The notes: a model not told the origin generated them from the sequence alone. Numbered from the stretch's first letter, positions 17,601 through 26,483 are shown. The stretch is DNA of 64,000 bases from Methanospirillum lacunae (GCF_003173355.1 NZ_QGMY01000002.1:1-64000), one strand, 5' to 3'. A program made the numbers and translations.

Positions 17601-18590
17601 CATATTCATGAAATCAAGGAAGATGGGACACTAGGACGATTCACTGAGATTAACGACGTCACCTCAAGGATATTAGGATATACCAGGGATGAATTGCTCG
17701 CAATGGCACCGTCTGATATCACAACAGATTACCATTCTCCACCCCTTGAAAAAATCAATGAAACACAACAAACCACCGGAACTGCAAGGTTTGAGACTGA
17801 ATACCGGAGAAAAGATGGTTCAATCGTACCGGTTGAAGTCAACACCCATGTTGTTACCATTCAGGGAACCAAAGTCATGCTCGGAGTTGTCCGGGACATC
17901 ACAGAGCGGAAATTTGCAGAAAAGGCCTTACAACAGGCTAATAAAAAACTAAATCTGCTCTCCAGTATCACCAGACATGACATCAATAACCAGATTCAGG
18001 TCCTGCTATTTCTTTTGGAGTTCGCTAAAGATGCTATTAATGATTCAACCAAACAATTGGAAGTAATTGAGAAAGAGAAAGGTATCGTTGATAATATCTA
18101 TAATCAGATCAGTTTTACAAAAGATTATGAAGATTTAGGTGTAGTGGCTCCAAACTGGCAAAAGGTCGCTCCTATCATAAAAAATTGTTCCATACTGCTT
18201 CACCATGAAACTGTTCAGATATTTTTCGAAGAATCACATCTGGAGATATTCGCAGATCCACTGCTCCAGAAGGTGTTTTATAATCTTTTTGATAATGCAA
18301 TGCGATACGGAGGTGAAAAAATGACATCAATCCGTGTTTCAAGCCATGAAGAGAATGATTCCCTGATCATTGTGGTAGAAGATGATGGGGAGGGGGTCAG
18401 TATAGAGGATAAGGAAAAATTATTCTCAAAAGGATTTGGAAAACATACTGGTCTCGGTCTTTTTCTCTCCCGCGAAATTCTCTCTATTACCGGAATTACT
18501 ATCATTGAAAATGGGGTGCCAGGAGTAGGAGCACGGTTTGATATCCTTGTACCTCATGGAGAATACCGCTATTGTAGCAACGATGGATGA
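14652..18590 (+). CDS. Membrane sensor histidine kinase, MASE3-PAS-PAS-GAF-PAS-PAS-PAS
   Basis: The 1,312-residue protein starts with seven or so transmembrane helices of MASE3 type (about residues 20-275; GSFDLLHTIAYKGM is typical). PAS domains follow at about 295-415 and 425-545. A GAF domain (about 560-715) contains the REL-VVP and GVGNKATDY pattern. Three more PAS domains lie at about 720-835, 840-960 and 965-1090. The kinase core has the phosphoacceptor box SITRHDINNQ near 1108 and an ATPase with DNAMRYG, EDDGEGV and GLGLFL. The listed start is TTG; ATGs at 14685 and 14706 are plausible alternatives. No response regulator is adjacent. The signal sensed is unknown. Confidence 0.9.
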   Translation: MKHNGNRPVSSMGYQTSIMQKILPLPIHLANLIEILFIFIMLGALYLISTINYLLFHTIVEGAGLAVVLSIFIIVWNTRRQISGAFFLIIGISFIFFGSFDLLHTIAYKGMNIIPGNGADIPTQLWIAARYFQSITFLVATLFIGRSITRDRKYDASIIIAVCAIASAFLYASIFSWHTFPSCYIDGIGLTPFKIVSEFIISFILILTIIILFLRREHFDPVVLKLLILAQTFLILGELAFTSYVSVYGFMNLLGHFFRFISVYLFCRVFIVISLTRPYNLIFHELKEKENALQESIEEFRAVFDQTYHLMGVLDSQGILREMNAIAVKYLLDENLDPGSVLGKPFWNTPWWVHDPVQQDQLKCAIRRVASGEVVRFEATHPSGKDFINIDFSLKPVRDRNDTVFLLIAEGWDITERKQAEKSLKELDFVIRHSPAIVFVWKAEEGWPVQYVSENIGQLGYTVENFLSGNIVFSNIIHPDDIGRVFAEVTRYSSEEGREEFNQEYRIIKSDQTICWIDDRTWIRRDNAGQITHYQGIIFDITERKQADEAVQVAVQLNQLIDTMSASESMSYTLDEAERLTNSTIGFFHLINPDEQTIQLVTWSTKTRKHCFIPKEPIRHYPVEKAGVWVDCLRERKPIIHNDYANMPHKKGLPEGHAPVLRELVVPILDADKIVAIMGVGNKATDYHEKDIAVLTLLAKNAWILIQRKHVEEALKESEERFRTMSESSLTGVYIFMDGLVKYANPTFAKILGYTPEELIGMDPLDSVHPDDRDMVRGRMMARVDHKETISVYECRLITKDQRTILVSIMGTLIPYQGQQALSGNLMDITERKSAEEALRESEIRFRELFNSMSSGVVVYRAVDDGANFVIVDANPAAEAIEKISKQDMIGKNVSEVFPGIFEFGIMEVFHRVWHTGIPEHHPLSFYQDNRVSSWRENYIYMLPSGEVVAIYDDVTARKRAEDALIESEQKFRDIFNNTSDAIHIHEIKEDGTLGRFTEINDVTSRILGYTRDELLAMAPSDITTDYHSPPLEKINETQQTTGTARFETEYRRKDGSIVPVEVNTHVVTIQGTKVMLGVVRDITERKFAEKALQQANKKLNLLSSITRHDINNQIQVLLFLLEFAKDAINDSTKQLEVIEKEKGIVDNIYNQISFTKDYEDLGVVAPNWQKVAPIIKNCSILLHHETVQIFFEESHLEIFADPLLQKVFYNLFDNAMRYGGEKMTSIRVSSHEENDSLIIVVEDDGEGVSIEDKEKLFSKGFGKHTGLGLFLSREILSITGITIIENGVPGVGARFDILVPHGEYRYCSNDG

Positions 18591-19058
18591 AAATTTTCAA
18601 GGTTAGGCTATTACAGTCATATGATCGTAACAGGATCACATGTAATACGAATATCAAGGTCTCGTTTGATTGACATTATTTCGTTTACACTCATCTATCA
18701 ATTCTTTATCTCCGAGGAATGGGCTAAATCCCTTATAGTCATCCCCCGGTTCATCGTTGTCTTCAGTCTGGTATACGGCATATCTCCTGCTTTGAAATGA
18801 CCCTTCTTTCTGGTATCGTCACAAATCCAGAGATCATGGATTTGCTCATCCTGTAGGGTACGTGTTCTTTCACCTCCACGTGTATTCAGCAGGTTAACCG
18901 GATACCGGGAAAGATAAGAGGGATAGTGATATCAAAAGGGCATTATGAATCAGAGTCTTCCTGCTGAATATTTCCAGTTATTCAGAAATGATTTCCTCCT
19001 GCTCTCTCGCGATTCTGATGATGGTATCATTGTGGTCGCATTCGCGACCAGATACCCT
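18591..19058. other. Gene-free region with a weak minus-strand coding relic
   Basis: No intact gene is present. On the minus strand, about 18670-18835, a 54-codon frame without a start reads smoothly (YAVYQTEDNDEPGDDYKGF then LIDECKRNN). It may be the tail of a lost gene. An overlapping minus-strand frame is also open, so the coding claim is weak. Confidence 0.3.
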
Positions 19059-20096
19059 TTACTCACCCCTGCATCCTCTGACCGAGGTTCCACTGTAGGG
19101 CTCCTGACAACACCCGTTAATATCAATAAATTTCTCACGTGACATAGACAGCTCTCCTCTCTTTTCAAAATACCCGCCTTCCATCAATTCATTGATACTA
19201 CCGTCCAGGAGATACTCTGAACAATAGAGGGTATTACCCGTCTTTTTCTCTCCCGCTCCTTCTGTCTTGATGATCAGGGGAACATCCCGTTCTTCACCGA
19301 CATTAATGGTCGGAATATGGGCCGTTCCTCCTTTGTAAGAATACTTGCCATCCTTACTGATGAACCTGATCGTTACATACCCGTCTTCAAGTGCCCGCTC
19401 ACCGGTATTTTTTACCCTGATCATCACATATGCCGGGTCTCCCCCATGAATCGAACTGCTTAGTGGTCTGAATGCGACCTGCTCAATGACTGGGACTGTT
19501 TCGGTGGTATTTGCTCCCCCTTTGAGTGTAGCGGGATCCAGATCACCAGCTGTAATCGTGATTCCTCCTACCATCTCTTCAGGGATGGTAGGGATTGGGG
19601 TAATTGTTTCCTGAGATTCCAGAGAAACATTGCCTGATTCGTTCAGACACGCTACCGGTTCGAATGCGACTGTCACGATCCCCCGGTTGTCAGATCCGTC
19701 ATTATAAGCCCAGGTAGTGGGATTTGAATCAGCTACCGAATAAGTTCCGGGTTTCAGTTCATCCCCGGGATTTGAGACCCAGTATACATTCTGTTCGTTC
19801 TTTGTCCCGTTTTTTCCAAATGTCCCCCAGGGGCCATACTGGGTTCCGTCCTCATGGAATAAACTTATCTTCCCTGGATTATCCCCTTTCCCGTAATTCC
19901 AGTGATTTGTGGTGATCGAGAGGATCTTCACACACGAGTTAAAAGTTACCAGGGTCGGTTTATCAGGGGTGTTAAACAGTTTATCTGTGTTTTCGTTGGT
20001 CCAGATCTGCTCCTGGCTGCTCACTGCACCAACCCCCAGAGGGATCATGAGCATCATCAGGAGGAGACATGTCTGATATGAAATATGCATAGCCAC
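19059..20096 (-). CDS. Secreted hypothetical protein with two beta domains
   Basis: The 345-residue protein has a signal peptide (hydrophobic residues 8-24, then AVSSQE). Residues about 30-140 form a domain rich in Asp, Gly and aromatics (WNYGKG, YGPWGTFGKNG, WVSNPGDELKPGTYSV) that recurs as a decayed copy at 11357-11511. A Thr/Pro-rich linker follows. The C-terminal domain (about 190-310) looks like a CARDB- or COG1361-type surface beta-sandwich with VKNTGERALEDGYV and NVGEERDV. It is probably exported and displayed at the cell surface. Function unknown. An ATG two codons later (20090) is also possible. Confidence 0.75.
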   Translation of the reverse strand: MAMHISYQTCLLLMMLMIPLGVGAVSSQEQIWTNENTDKLFNTPDKPTLVTFNSCVKILSITTNHWNYGKGDNPGKISLFHEDGTQYGPWGTFGKNGTKNEQNVYWVSNPGDELKPGTYSVADSNPTTWAYNDGSDNRGIVTVAFEPVACLNESGNVSLESQETITPIPTIPEEMVGGITITAGDLDPATLKGGANTTETVPVIEQVAFRPLSSSIHGGDPAYVMIRVKNTGERALEDGYVTIRFISKDGKYSYKGGTAHIPTINVGEERDVPLIIKTEGAGEKKTGNTLYCSEYLLDGSINELMEGGYFEKRGELSMSREKFIDINGCCQEPYSGTSVRGCRGE

Positions 20097-20296
20097 TCAG
20101 GGTTGTGAAAGTATTTAGTACTATTATCTGACTTCTCCACCTTCTCCCGGGTATCTGATTGAAGTATGTGGTCAAGGTTGAAATTTCCTGAATCACACTG
20201 GGGTTGATTACCGGATGATTCCCCTGACCGGTGAATGACGATCGATCTCAATACCTATCTCTCATCGGGTCAAACGGGTGTACAGAGTCTGTCACC

Positions 20297-21184
20297 ATGA
20301 AGATCCCATATTATATTGTCGATGTCTTTGCAAAGAAACGGTTTACCGGCAATCAACTGGCTGTCGTTCTTGCTCCTTCTCAGGTAACATCAGAACAAAT
20401 GCAGGAGATAGCCAGGGAGATGCATTTTTCAGAGACTACATTCGTTGGTCCTGCAGCTGCATTGGATAACACCTATCCGGTACGGATCTTCACCCCTGAG
20501 CATGAGGTCCCGTTTGCCGGACACCCGGTTCTGGGAACCGCGTTTGTTATCAGGGAGATGATCATGAAACACCCGGAGAACGAGATTATCCTTGATCTAC
20601 AGGTTGGACTGGTTCCGGTCTCCTACTGCCTGGAGATTGGAAAACCTTCTGTTTTCTGGATGAGACAGCCAGAGCCGACCTTTGGAAAAACATTTGAACC
20701 TGCTGAGGTGGCACAGGCCCTTTCACTGCCTGAATCAACACTAGATACCAGGTTTCCAATTCAGGAGGTCTCCATCGGACTGCCGTTTATCTTAATTCCG
20801 GTGAAGTCACGAGAAGCAGTGAAAGCTGCACGGATCAATATGGATATTTATGAGAACCTTATCTCCAGGTCAGAAGCAAAAGCACTGTATTTCTTCTGCA
20901 ATGAGCCATACGATCCCGAAAATACTCTGAATGCACGGATGTTCGGACCATATTACGGGCTTGCCGAAGATCCGGCAACCGGCAGTGCAGGAGGATGCCT
21001 GATGGCGTATCTGCATAGATACCGGTATATTTCTGAACTCCCCCCGGTTGTTATGATTGAACAGGGCCATGAGATCAACCGTCCATCCCTGATTTATGGA
21101 AAAGTGGAAGAGAATGAGGGAAAGATCACCGTTGAGATCGGAGGTTCGGTCTTCCTGGTTGCAAAAGGAGAACTGGTGGTGTAA
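20297..21184 (+). CDS. PhzF-family isomerase/epimerase-like protein
   Basis: The ATG at 20297 is chosen because the family begins exactly there (MKIPYYIVDVFA). The protein has about 295 residues. It has the two-lobed PhzF fold signature: RFTGNQLAVV near the N-terminus, the catalytic Glu in FSETTFV, PFAGHPVLGTA, and the second-lobe motif AEDPATGSAGG. Members catalyse isomerisation or act on small aromatic or amino-acid-derived compounds, but most have no known substrate. It stands alone, facing a minus-strand gene 8 bases from its end. Confidence 0.9.
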   Translation: MKIPYYIVDVFAKKRFTGNQLAVVLAPSQVTSEQMQEIAREMHFSETTFVGPAAALDNTYPVRIFTPEHEVPFAGHPVLGTAFVIREMIMKHPENEIILDLQVGLVPVSYCLEIGKPSVFWMRQPEPTFGKTFEPAEVAQALSLPESTLDTRFPIQEVSIGLPFILIPVKSREAVKAARINMDIYENLISRSEAKALYFFCNEPYDPENTLNARMFGPYYGLAEDPATGSAGGCLMAYLHRYRYISELPPVVMIEQGHEINRPSLIYGKVEENEGKITVEIGGSVFLVAKGELVV

Positions 21185-21191
21185 TCTGGTA

Positions 21192-21656
21192 TCAGGCAAT
21201 GCCGATACAGATCTCAACCTCCCCGTCTTCCTGGTTGGCTGCCTTCTCGCCGTATATCTCAAAATCAGTATGATATGCCCGTCTTGCATCAACTTCAGGT
21301 GTCCAGATCTCCTCCCATGTCTGGGCCACTGCATCAGGTAATCTTCCTCTCGCGGTAAATACCTCGTATGAGGCCGGAGCGATGGTAATTCCTGTCAGTC
21401 CCGGAGGAATTTCTGTGAGGTCACGTACCTGGTATCCCAGGATATAGGTGTATGGCTTTGTATGATCTCCCTCGTATGTGGTGTAGATCGCATAGATGTC
21501 CGAACTGATTTTGTTCGGTACCTGTGCAATCAGGTTCTCCTGAAACAGGCGTTGCCACATCCGGGGTAGTGTGATCAGTACTTCCTGATTTGATGTCCGG
21601 GTCTCTATGCCGATGATATACATGGGGTCGGTAATAATTCGGTGACTGGTCATCAT
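21192..21656 (-). CDS. Stand-alone GyrI-like effector-binding protein
   Basis: The 154-residue protein looks like the GyrI/AraC effector-binding fold. It has an N-terminal strand IIGIETRTSN, a helix LPRMWQRLF, a central IYAIYTTYEGDHTKPYTYILGYQV and a late ARGRLPDAVAQTWEEIW. There is no DNA-binding domain, so it probably binds a small molecule on its own or through a partner. The protein converges on the PhzF gene. A start one codon later (21653) is equally possible. Confidence 0.78.
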   Translation of the reverse strand: MMTSHRIITDPMYIIGIETRTSNQEVLITLPRMWQRLFQENLIAQVPNKISSDIYAIYTTYEGDHTKPYTYILGYQVRDLTEIPPGLTGITIAPASYEVFTARGRLPDAVAQTWEEIWTPEVDARRAYHTDFEIYGEKAANQEDGEVEICIGIA

Positions 21657-22026
21657 TGCATTAACCGGTGAACTGGATGAGCATATATGAATAGTGATCA
21701 GTGACTCGATGGATACGGTTTTTTGAGATCAGTCCCTGTGAGACTTATTCGGATAAATACTCGGATACTGGGTATTTTTATATCTCAATTTATATCTCAA
21801 TATATTTCGAGTATAGGTATGAGTCCGATTCGATATTAATAGCACGAAGCAGATCAGCTGAACATCATTCATTAAGCGGTCTTTGATGTATTACAGTTGT
21901 CAACCAGTCAAAACAAGTGTAATCAAAATCAGGATTCGTACCTGCATTGATATGGTTTCAATCCTGGAATAATCCATTAGTGCCAGACAAAGAGGGTTTT
22001 GGGAATTAATGTATCTTCATACGCGG
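21657..22026. other. Intergenic region with short A/T repeats
   Basis: No gene is seen in these 370 bases. Around 21776-21810 the sequence TATATCTCAAT occurs twice in tandem and is followed by more TATA-like bases. This could be a promoter for the minus-strand effector-binding gene, but it is rather far from it. The rest has no clear signal. Confidence 0.35.
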
Positions 22027-22953
22027 TTATGTATCAGGAAGACCGAGGTAAAACTCAGCGATCGCCTTTCCGAGAGCATCTGGCTCATCTTCAGGTAAAA
22101 AATGCTTGCCCTTGCCAATGAACCGCGTCACGAGGTTTGGAATAGATGTTCTGGCTGATTCGGCTGTCTTCTTTGATACAACCATCCCAGGCTCTCCATA
22201 GATGAGTAACTTTGGGATTTTACTTTTTGACAGTTTTTCAGAATACCGGTTTATGAGATCGACAAGATCACCCGGATGATCGCTGGTTTGTTTAATTGCT
22301 CTAGGCCCGACTCCTTCAAACCAAACCTTTCTCCTGACTTCTCCATCCCTGAATGGTTCCTGATAGATTGATATCTCGTCTTGTGTGAGTTTTCTCAAGG
22401 TTGCGGTATTCATCATCTGTTCAACCATATGCAAGCCATCATCAAGGATCATATGTCTTGATATTCTCTGGTTTTTCATAAGCCATAACGAAAACCGGTT
22501 GAACAGTGGCAGGTTTTTGTATGCAATATTCATCGGCTGGAAAAAACCTTCGAAGATTACCAGACTCCGTATCTTTTCTTTATGATTCATGGCATAGTTC
22601 AAACCAACTATCAGACCCAGATCCATCCCTACGATGGTGAGATTATCAAGGTCCAATGCTGCGATGAACTCCTCAAGAAACCGGGTATATGTAGGAAGGT
22701 CATAGGTGATGTCCAGGGGTTTGTCTGATCTACCAAAACCAATCATATCAACAGCAATAGTTCTGGCATGAGGAGAAAGATGAGGAATGACTTTTCTCCA
22801 GATATACGAGTGTGTTGGAATTCCATGTAACAGAAGGATGGGTGGATCATGTGTTCCAGATTCTATATAGTGAATCATTGCTCCACCTACAGAAATATAC
22901 CTGGATTTAAACTGACCATCCGGGAAATTATTTTCTGAATCCCTCATCATCAC
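22027..22953 (-). CDS. Alpha/beta-hydrolase of the haloalkane dehalogenase-like group
   Basis: The 308-residue protein has the alpha/beta-hydrolase core: oxyanion motif LLHGIPTHSYIWR, GFGRSDKP, a nucleophile elbow GMDLGL with Asp in the nucleophile position, YGEPGMVV, and the catalytic His in GKHFLPED. The Asp nucleophile and the EPG motif are those of haloalkane dehalogenases. However, the halide-stabilising Trp after the Asp is Leu, and the Asn after HG is Ile, so true dehalogenase activity is doubtful. The first codon is GTG, followed by ATG at 22950. There is no signal peptide. Confidence 0.85.
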   Translation of the reverse strand: MMMRDSENNFPDGQFKSRYISVGGAMIHYIESGTHDPPILLLHGIPTHSYIWRKVIPHLSPHARTIAVDMIGFGRSDKPLDITYDLPTYTRFLEEFIAALDLDNLTIVGMDLGLIVGLNYAMNHKEKIRSLVIFEGFFQPMNIAYKNLPLFNRFSLWLMKNQRISRHMILDDGLHMVEQMMNTATLRKLTQDEISIYQEPFRDGEVRRKVWFEGVGPRAIKQTSDHPGDLVDLINRYSEKLSKSKIPKLLIYGEPGMVVSKKTAESARTSIPNLVTRFIGKGKHFLPEDEPDALGKAIAEFYLGLPDT

Positions 22954-23158
22954 TCACATAATGTCATATAAATCTGGTATGTATTGATACTTTGTTAATG
23001 TAGCAATAAACCTGCATTCTTGATTTGTTAGTTGCAATTCAGATGGTATCAGCGTTGATCCGTACATCAAAATTATAAACCCGGAAATTTCATATCTCAT
23101 CGAAAAATCAATTATAATTGAAATACTTTTTATTGGATGAGAATATTTTATCGGAGGA

Positions 23159-23629
23159 TTAACTACCCTCTTTCGTCAGATTGCAGAGCACGGAGAAGTT
23201 ATCGGTCTCATCTACAAGAAGGACTAGTTCCATTTGATCGGGTGAGAGAAGATATCCGTAGTCCTGTCCGGTTCCATATTCGGCAATATGAAGTGTCTTC
23301 ATATCATGGGCTACAACACCAGAAAATGGATATTCTCTGGTCGGGTCTAACCCTGATACGATGAGGGTTCCGTTAAAGATCCTGCCTTCCTGCTGTCCGA
23401 TGTTGAGGATATACTGATAATCGCCGGCATGGAAATAACCGGGTTCTGAATGAAATCCTTCTGAAGTGCAGGTCCAGTTCCCAACCAGGTTGGGAATTAA
23501 AGATTCATCAGCCATTACCCCCATGATTCCGACTCCGATTACAATCAGAAGAACCAGTATACCACTGTTTTGCATCATAGAAGATAATAGACGATCTCTG
23601 ACATAATAATGTCGAAATTCACTCATCAT
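23159..23629 (-). CDS. Exported or membrane-anchored hypothetical protein
   Basis: The 156-residue frame has one hydrophobic segment (about residues 23-40, ILVLLIVIGVGIMGV). It is followed by an extracellular part that begins NLVGNWTCTSEGF and reads like a small beta-barrel (alternating hydrophobics, HAGDYQYILNIGQQEGR, AEYGTGQDYGYLLS). An ATG at 23578 would give a compact signal peptide and may be the real start. The NxWTCTSEG pattern recurs in methanogen surface proteins as far as I can tell, but the function is unknown. Confidence 0.65.
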   Translation of the reverse strand: MMSEFRHYYVRDRLLSSMMQNSGILVLLIVIGVGIMGVMADESLIPNLVGNWTCTSEGFHSEPGYFHAGDYQYILNIGQQEGRIFNGTLIVSGLDPTREYPFSGVVAHDMKTLHIAEYGTGQDYGYLLSPDQMELVLLVDETDNFSVLCNLTKEGS

Positions 23630-23982
23630 CCAAGAGTCAGGTCATCCGTACTGTCCGTACATCTGGTCCAAATTGATCAGGAAACGTGAATGCAGCCCTG
23701 TATCATTCACATATTCCCGGAATAATACATGTTCAAAGATTCAGATGGTTCTGTTTGGACTCATAAAAAATGCGGTATAGATCCTGTATGAGCATGTGTA
23801 TTTGAAAATGCCAAGCGAAAAGAAAATACTGATACATCATTCAAAATCAACGATATCGTGGCCTCACTATTTCTGTCGAATCCAATCTGTTTTTCAGGTA
23901 TGAATTAATCCATTATCCCTGGGCTTCACTCCGTTGCATGTCGGATCGTGTTTTCTCATGAGAGAGCAATACATCAGGGTAT
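23630..23982. other. Intergenic region, nothing recognised
   Basis: No gene with support is present. The region separates two divergent genes and should hold both promoters. I could not pick a confident TATA box for either. Confidence 0.35.
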
Positions 23983-24843
23983 ATGAGTTCATCTCCGGGT
24001 GTGAAGATTCGTGCCTGTTTGGATCTGATCAGGATGGACCTTGCAGTAGGGGCAGGACTGTTTCTCATATCCGGTGAGATCATTGCTACCGGAGAACTGC
24101 TTCCTATTCCCGGGATGATACTCGGTTTCCTGACCTTATTTTTTATATCAGGATCTGCCAATATATCGAATGATTACTTTGATCGAGAGGTAGATCAAAT
24201 CAATCTCTCAACCCGTCCGCTTCCTTCCGGTCGGATATCAATCAGAGAACTATGGGCCTTATTCTCTCTGTTTACAATTCTCGGATTTATTACGGCTGCG
24301 TTGTTAGGCACATTGGTTTTGTTGATTGTATTCGTGCTCTGGGGTGTAGCACTCCTCTACAATGTTAAACTTAAGGAGTCAGGGTTTTTTGGCAATCTGT
24401 CTGTGGCATTTTGCCTTGGAATGATCTTTATTCTTGGAGGAATTCTCGCTGACACCCTGAATGGGGCCCTGATTGCCTTTGCACTCCTGGCTTTTTTCTT
24501 TGATCTGGGTGAGGAGATCGCCTGTGATGCCCTGGACATGGCCGGTGATGAGGTGAGATCCACGAGGAGTATTGCCAAACAGATGGGAACAGACCGGGCA
24601 ATGATGGTGTCAGGGGGAATGTTTGGGATTTTTATTCTGATTTCGTTCGTGCCGTTTCTGATGAGTTGGTTTACGTTCGATTATCTGTTGTTTGCATTGG
24701 TGTTAGATCTCTGGGTTATCCGGTGTGTCCAGAAACTTATGGGAAGTCAGAGTATTGCAGATAGCCGGGAACAGGTCCGGTCTTTGTATCTCAGTTGGGG
24801 ATTATTTGTGTTCGTGTTTGCATTCAGCAGATTGGTAATCTGA
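23983..24843 (+). CDS. UbiA-family prenyltransferase
   Basis: The 286-residue membrane protein has about eight or nine transmembrane helices and the two Asp-rich motifs of UbiA enzymes. The first is NDYFDREVDQIN followed by TRPLPSG (about residues 64-85), and the second is DLGEEIACDALDMAGD (about 170-186). In archaea the commonest role is geranylgeranylglyceryl-phosphate geranylgeranyltransferase in ether-lipid synthesis, and RPLPSG fits that group. A quinone or chlorin prenyltransferase cannot be excluded from sequence alone. It stands as a single gene. Confidence 0.88.
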   Translation: MSSSPGVKIRACLDLIRMDLAVGAGLFLISGEIIATGELLPIPGMILGFLTLFFISGSANISNDYFDREVDQINLSTRPLPSGRISIRELWALFSLFTILGFITAALLGTLVLLIVFVLWGVALLYNVKLKESGFFGNLSVAFCLGMIFILGGILADTLNGALIAFALLAFFFDLGEEIACDALDMAGDEVRSTRSIAKQMGTDRAMMVSGGMFGIFILISFVPFLMSWFTFDYLLFALVLDLWVIRCVQKLMGSQSIADSREQVRSLYLSWGLFVFVFAFSRLVI

Positions 24844-25188
24844 AGGATGTATAGAATGACCGGGGAATCTGTTATCTTTTATTTAGGGGTGTATTGAAGA
24901 CCTGGGCGTGTTCTTATTAAGCGATGATTGTAAACTTAATTTGAACTGATAGAAGAAATATACAATGCGGATCTCTTACTGGAGGGACCTTCACAAGAGG
25001 TGGTCTTCCTGATTGGCGTGATGTGGTTCATATCACCAGCAAACGCTGCACATGTCGTATTATACATGTTTTGGAATCATCCAGGACATGTGTTTCATTC
25101 AATGAACCGAATATACAGACATTTTATGAGAAAGAGAGTGGAGATTTATTTTTTTATATTGTACTGTGCTCATTGTTCGTCCCTTCCT
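24844..25188. other. Intergenic region, convergent gene ends
   Basis: The prenyltransferase gene and the minus-strand regulator gene end towards each other here. Short open frames exist on both strands, but none has coding character or a ribosome-binding site. I see nothing else. Confidence 0.35.
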
Positions 25189-25890
25189 TTACCGGGATCC
25201 CTGGAGGGATGCTGCATCGTTCAGGTGATACCGAAGTGTTTTTCCGGTCCGCTCAACCGTGATAACTCCTCCCCTGAGAAGACGTGAGAGATGCCACCCT
25301 GCTGCCTGTGCTGAAATTTCAAGCCTGCATCCGATCTCAAGACGGGTAAGACCCTGTTTTTTACAGAGCATAGCAACAATCTCCTTGCAGGCAGGAGATG
25401 CAGCCGCATTCATCATCTGTTTTTCTTCGTGAGAATAACCCAACTGATAATACCTGCAAAACCCATCATCCTGTTCTTTTGATATCTTCCCGTATCTGGT
25501 AAGCTGATCCAGGTGATGCCTGACGGTTCCGAGTTCCATCCCGAGACCTGATGCAATTCCCCGAAGATGAATTCCCGGATGGGTTTTAATAAAGTCATAG
25601 ATCTCTTTGCGTGGGGGAGAGTCAAAGAGGGTGTTCTGGTCAATCCGTCGGTATCCGAGGGCAAGGATCGCCTTGAGGAGGAGAAAAAATGGATTGAAAA
25701 TCACTATCTGCGATAATAACAGCCATAATGGAAGTTCAATCAGATCGACCCGCGAAGGATAGGTTGACTGACCGTCAGGGAGATCATCATACGCACTGCT
25801 AACCTGATATCTGGTTGCCATAACCTGGGCCGGAAGACAGATCAAAAAAAGAAGCAGTATCAATACAATTCTCATTCTCATTTCCTCCAT
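25189..25890 (-). CDS. Membrane-anchored winged-helix transcription regulator
   Basis: The 233-residue protein begins with a signal-like hydrophobic segment (residues 6-22) and a second membrane helix (about 52-77, LWLLLSQIVIFNPFFLLLKAI). Two winged-helix domains follow, at about 90-155 (HLRGIASGLGMELGTVRHHLDQL) and 165-230 (GLTRLEIGCRLEISAQAAGWHLSRL). The arrangement suggests that an external signal controls DNA-binding domains tethered to the membrane. Its start lies inside the end of the upstream secreted-protein gene, so the two form an operon. Confidence 0.82.
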   Translation of the reverse strand: MEEMRMRIVLILLLFLICLPAQVMATRYQVSSAYDDLPDGQSTYPSRVDLIELPLWLLLSQIVIFNPFFLLLKAILALGYRRIDQNTLFDSPPRKEIYDFIKTHPGIHLRGIASGLGMELGTVRHHLDQLTRYGKISKEQDDGFCRYYQLGYSHEEKQMMNAAASPACKEIVAMLCKKQGLTRLEIGCRLEISAQAAGWHLSRLLRGGVITVERTGKTLRYHLNDAASLQGSR

Positions 25891-26483
25891 GTTTCAATCT
25901 GAAATGGAATCGGATTCTGCAGTTGATCGCCATGAACCCGGTAATACCATCTTCCGGGATCAAGACCTTCAGGAGAATCGATCTTCAGGAAAATGGTTTG
26001 ATCTTCCTTCCCGTCAGTATCATCATGGTACGGACCATACTCTCCGTCAGGTGTATAAATTGACAGGTTCAGGGCAGAGGGCTGATTCCAGGATACTCGC
26101 ACATACTGCTCTGTCTGACCTTTTGTAATCTGATCAGAAAAATACCGTTCTTCACCAGGATTCAGTACCTGCAGAACACCGGGTTTATTTGGATCTGCCA
26201 TCTCCGAATTGTTGTATATCTTTACGATCACAATACTTTCCGTACCCTTTCCTATCGCTTCGGCAATACCGTATGTGATAACCTCACCAGATGTAGTGAT
26301 ATCAGAAGAACCGGTTTTCGTAACCGATATATACGATCCTGGTGTTTCGTCCTGTGGAGACCAGCTTTTTGGCCCATCTGTGGTTGTTACCGTCACCGTC
26401 ATCGGTTCTGCAAGAGCAAGGGGAATGACGAGCAGGATGAGGATAAATACAAGAACTGCCTTTATTACATCACTGCGTGTCAT
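25878..26483 (-). CDS. Secreted hypothetical protein, operon partner of membrane regulator
   Basis: The ATG at 26483 (MTRSDVIKAV) is chosen because it places a clean signal peptide directly at the N-terminus (cleavage near LALAEP). That leaves 201 residues. The mature part is beta-rich with WSPQDETPGSYISV and two later segments (VSWNQPSALNLSIYTPDG, GLDPGRWYYRVHG) resembling a pre-peptidase or jelly-roll-like surface domain. The end overlaps the start of the winged-helix gene by 13 bases. It may be the external sensor that feeds the membrane regulator, which is inference. Confidence 0.7.
   Translation of the reverse strand: MTRSDVIKAVLVFILILLVIPLALAEPMTVTVTTTDGPKSWSPQDETPGSYISVTKTGSSDITTSGEVITYGIAEAIGKGTESIVIVKIYNNSEMADPNKPGVLQVLNPGEERYFSDQITKGQTEQYVRVSWNQPSALNLSIYTPDGEYGPYHDDTDGKEDQTIFLKIDSPEGLDPGRWYYRVHGDQLQNPIPFQIETWRK

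Noticed and set aside
21776-21810. Tandem TATATCTCAAT copies as a regulatory repeat
   Set aside because: Only two copies in A/T-rich DNA; this is expected by chance.
25000-25287. Plus-strand frames opposite the winged-helix gene end
   Set aside because: They overlap a well-supported minus-strand gene and show no domain or ribosome-binding site.
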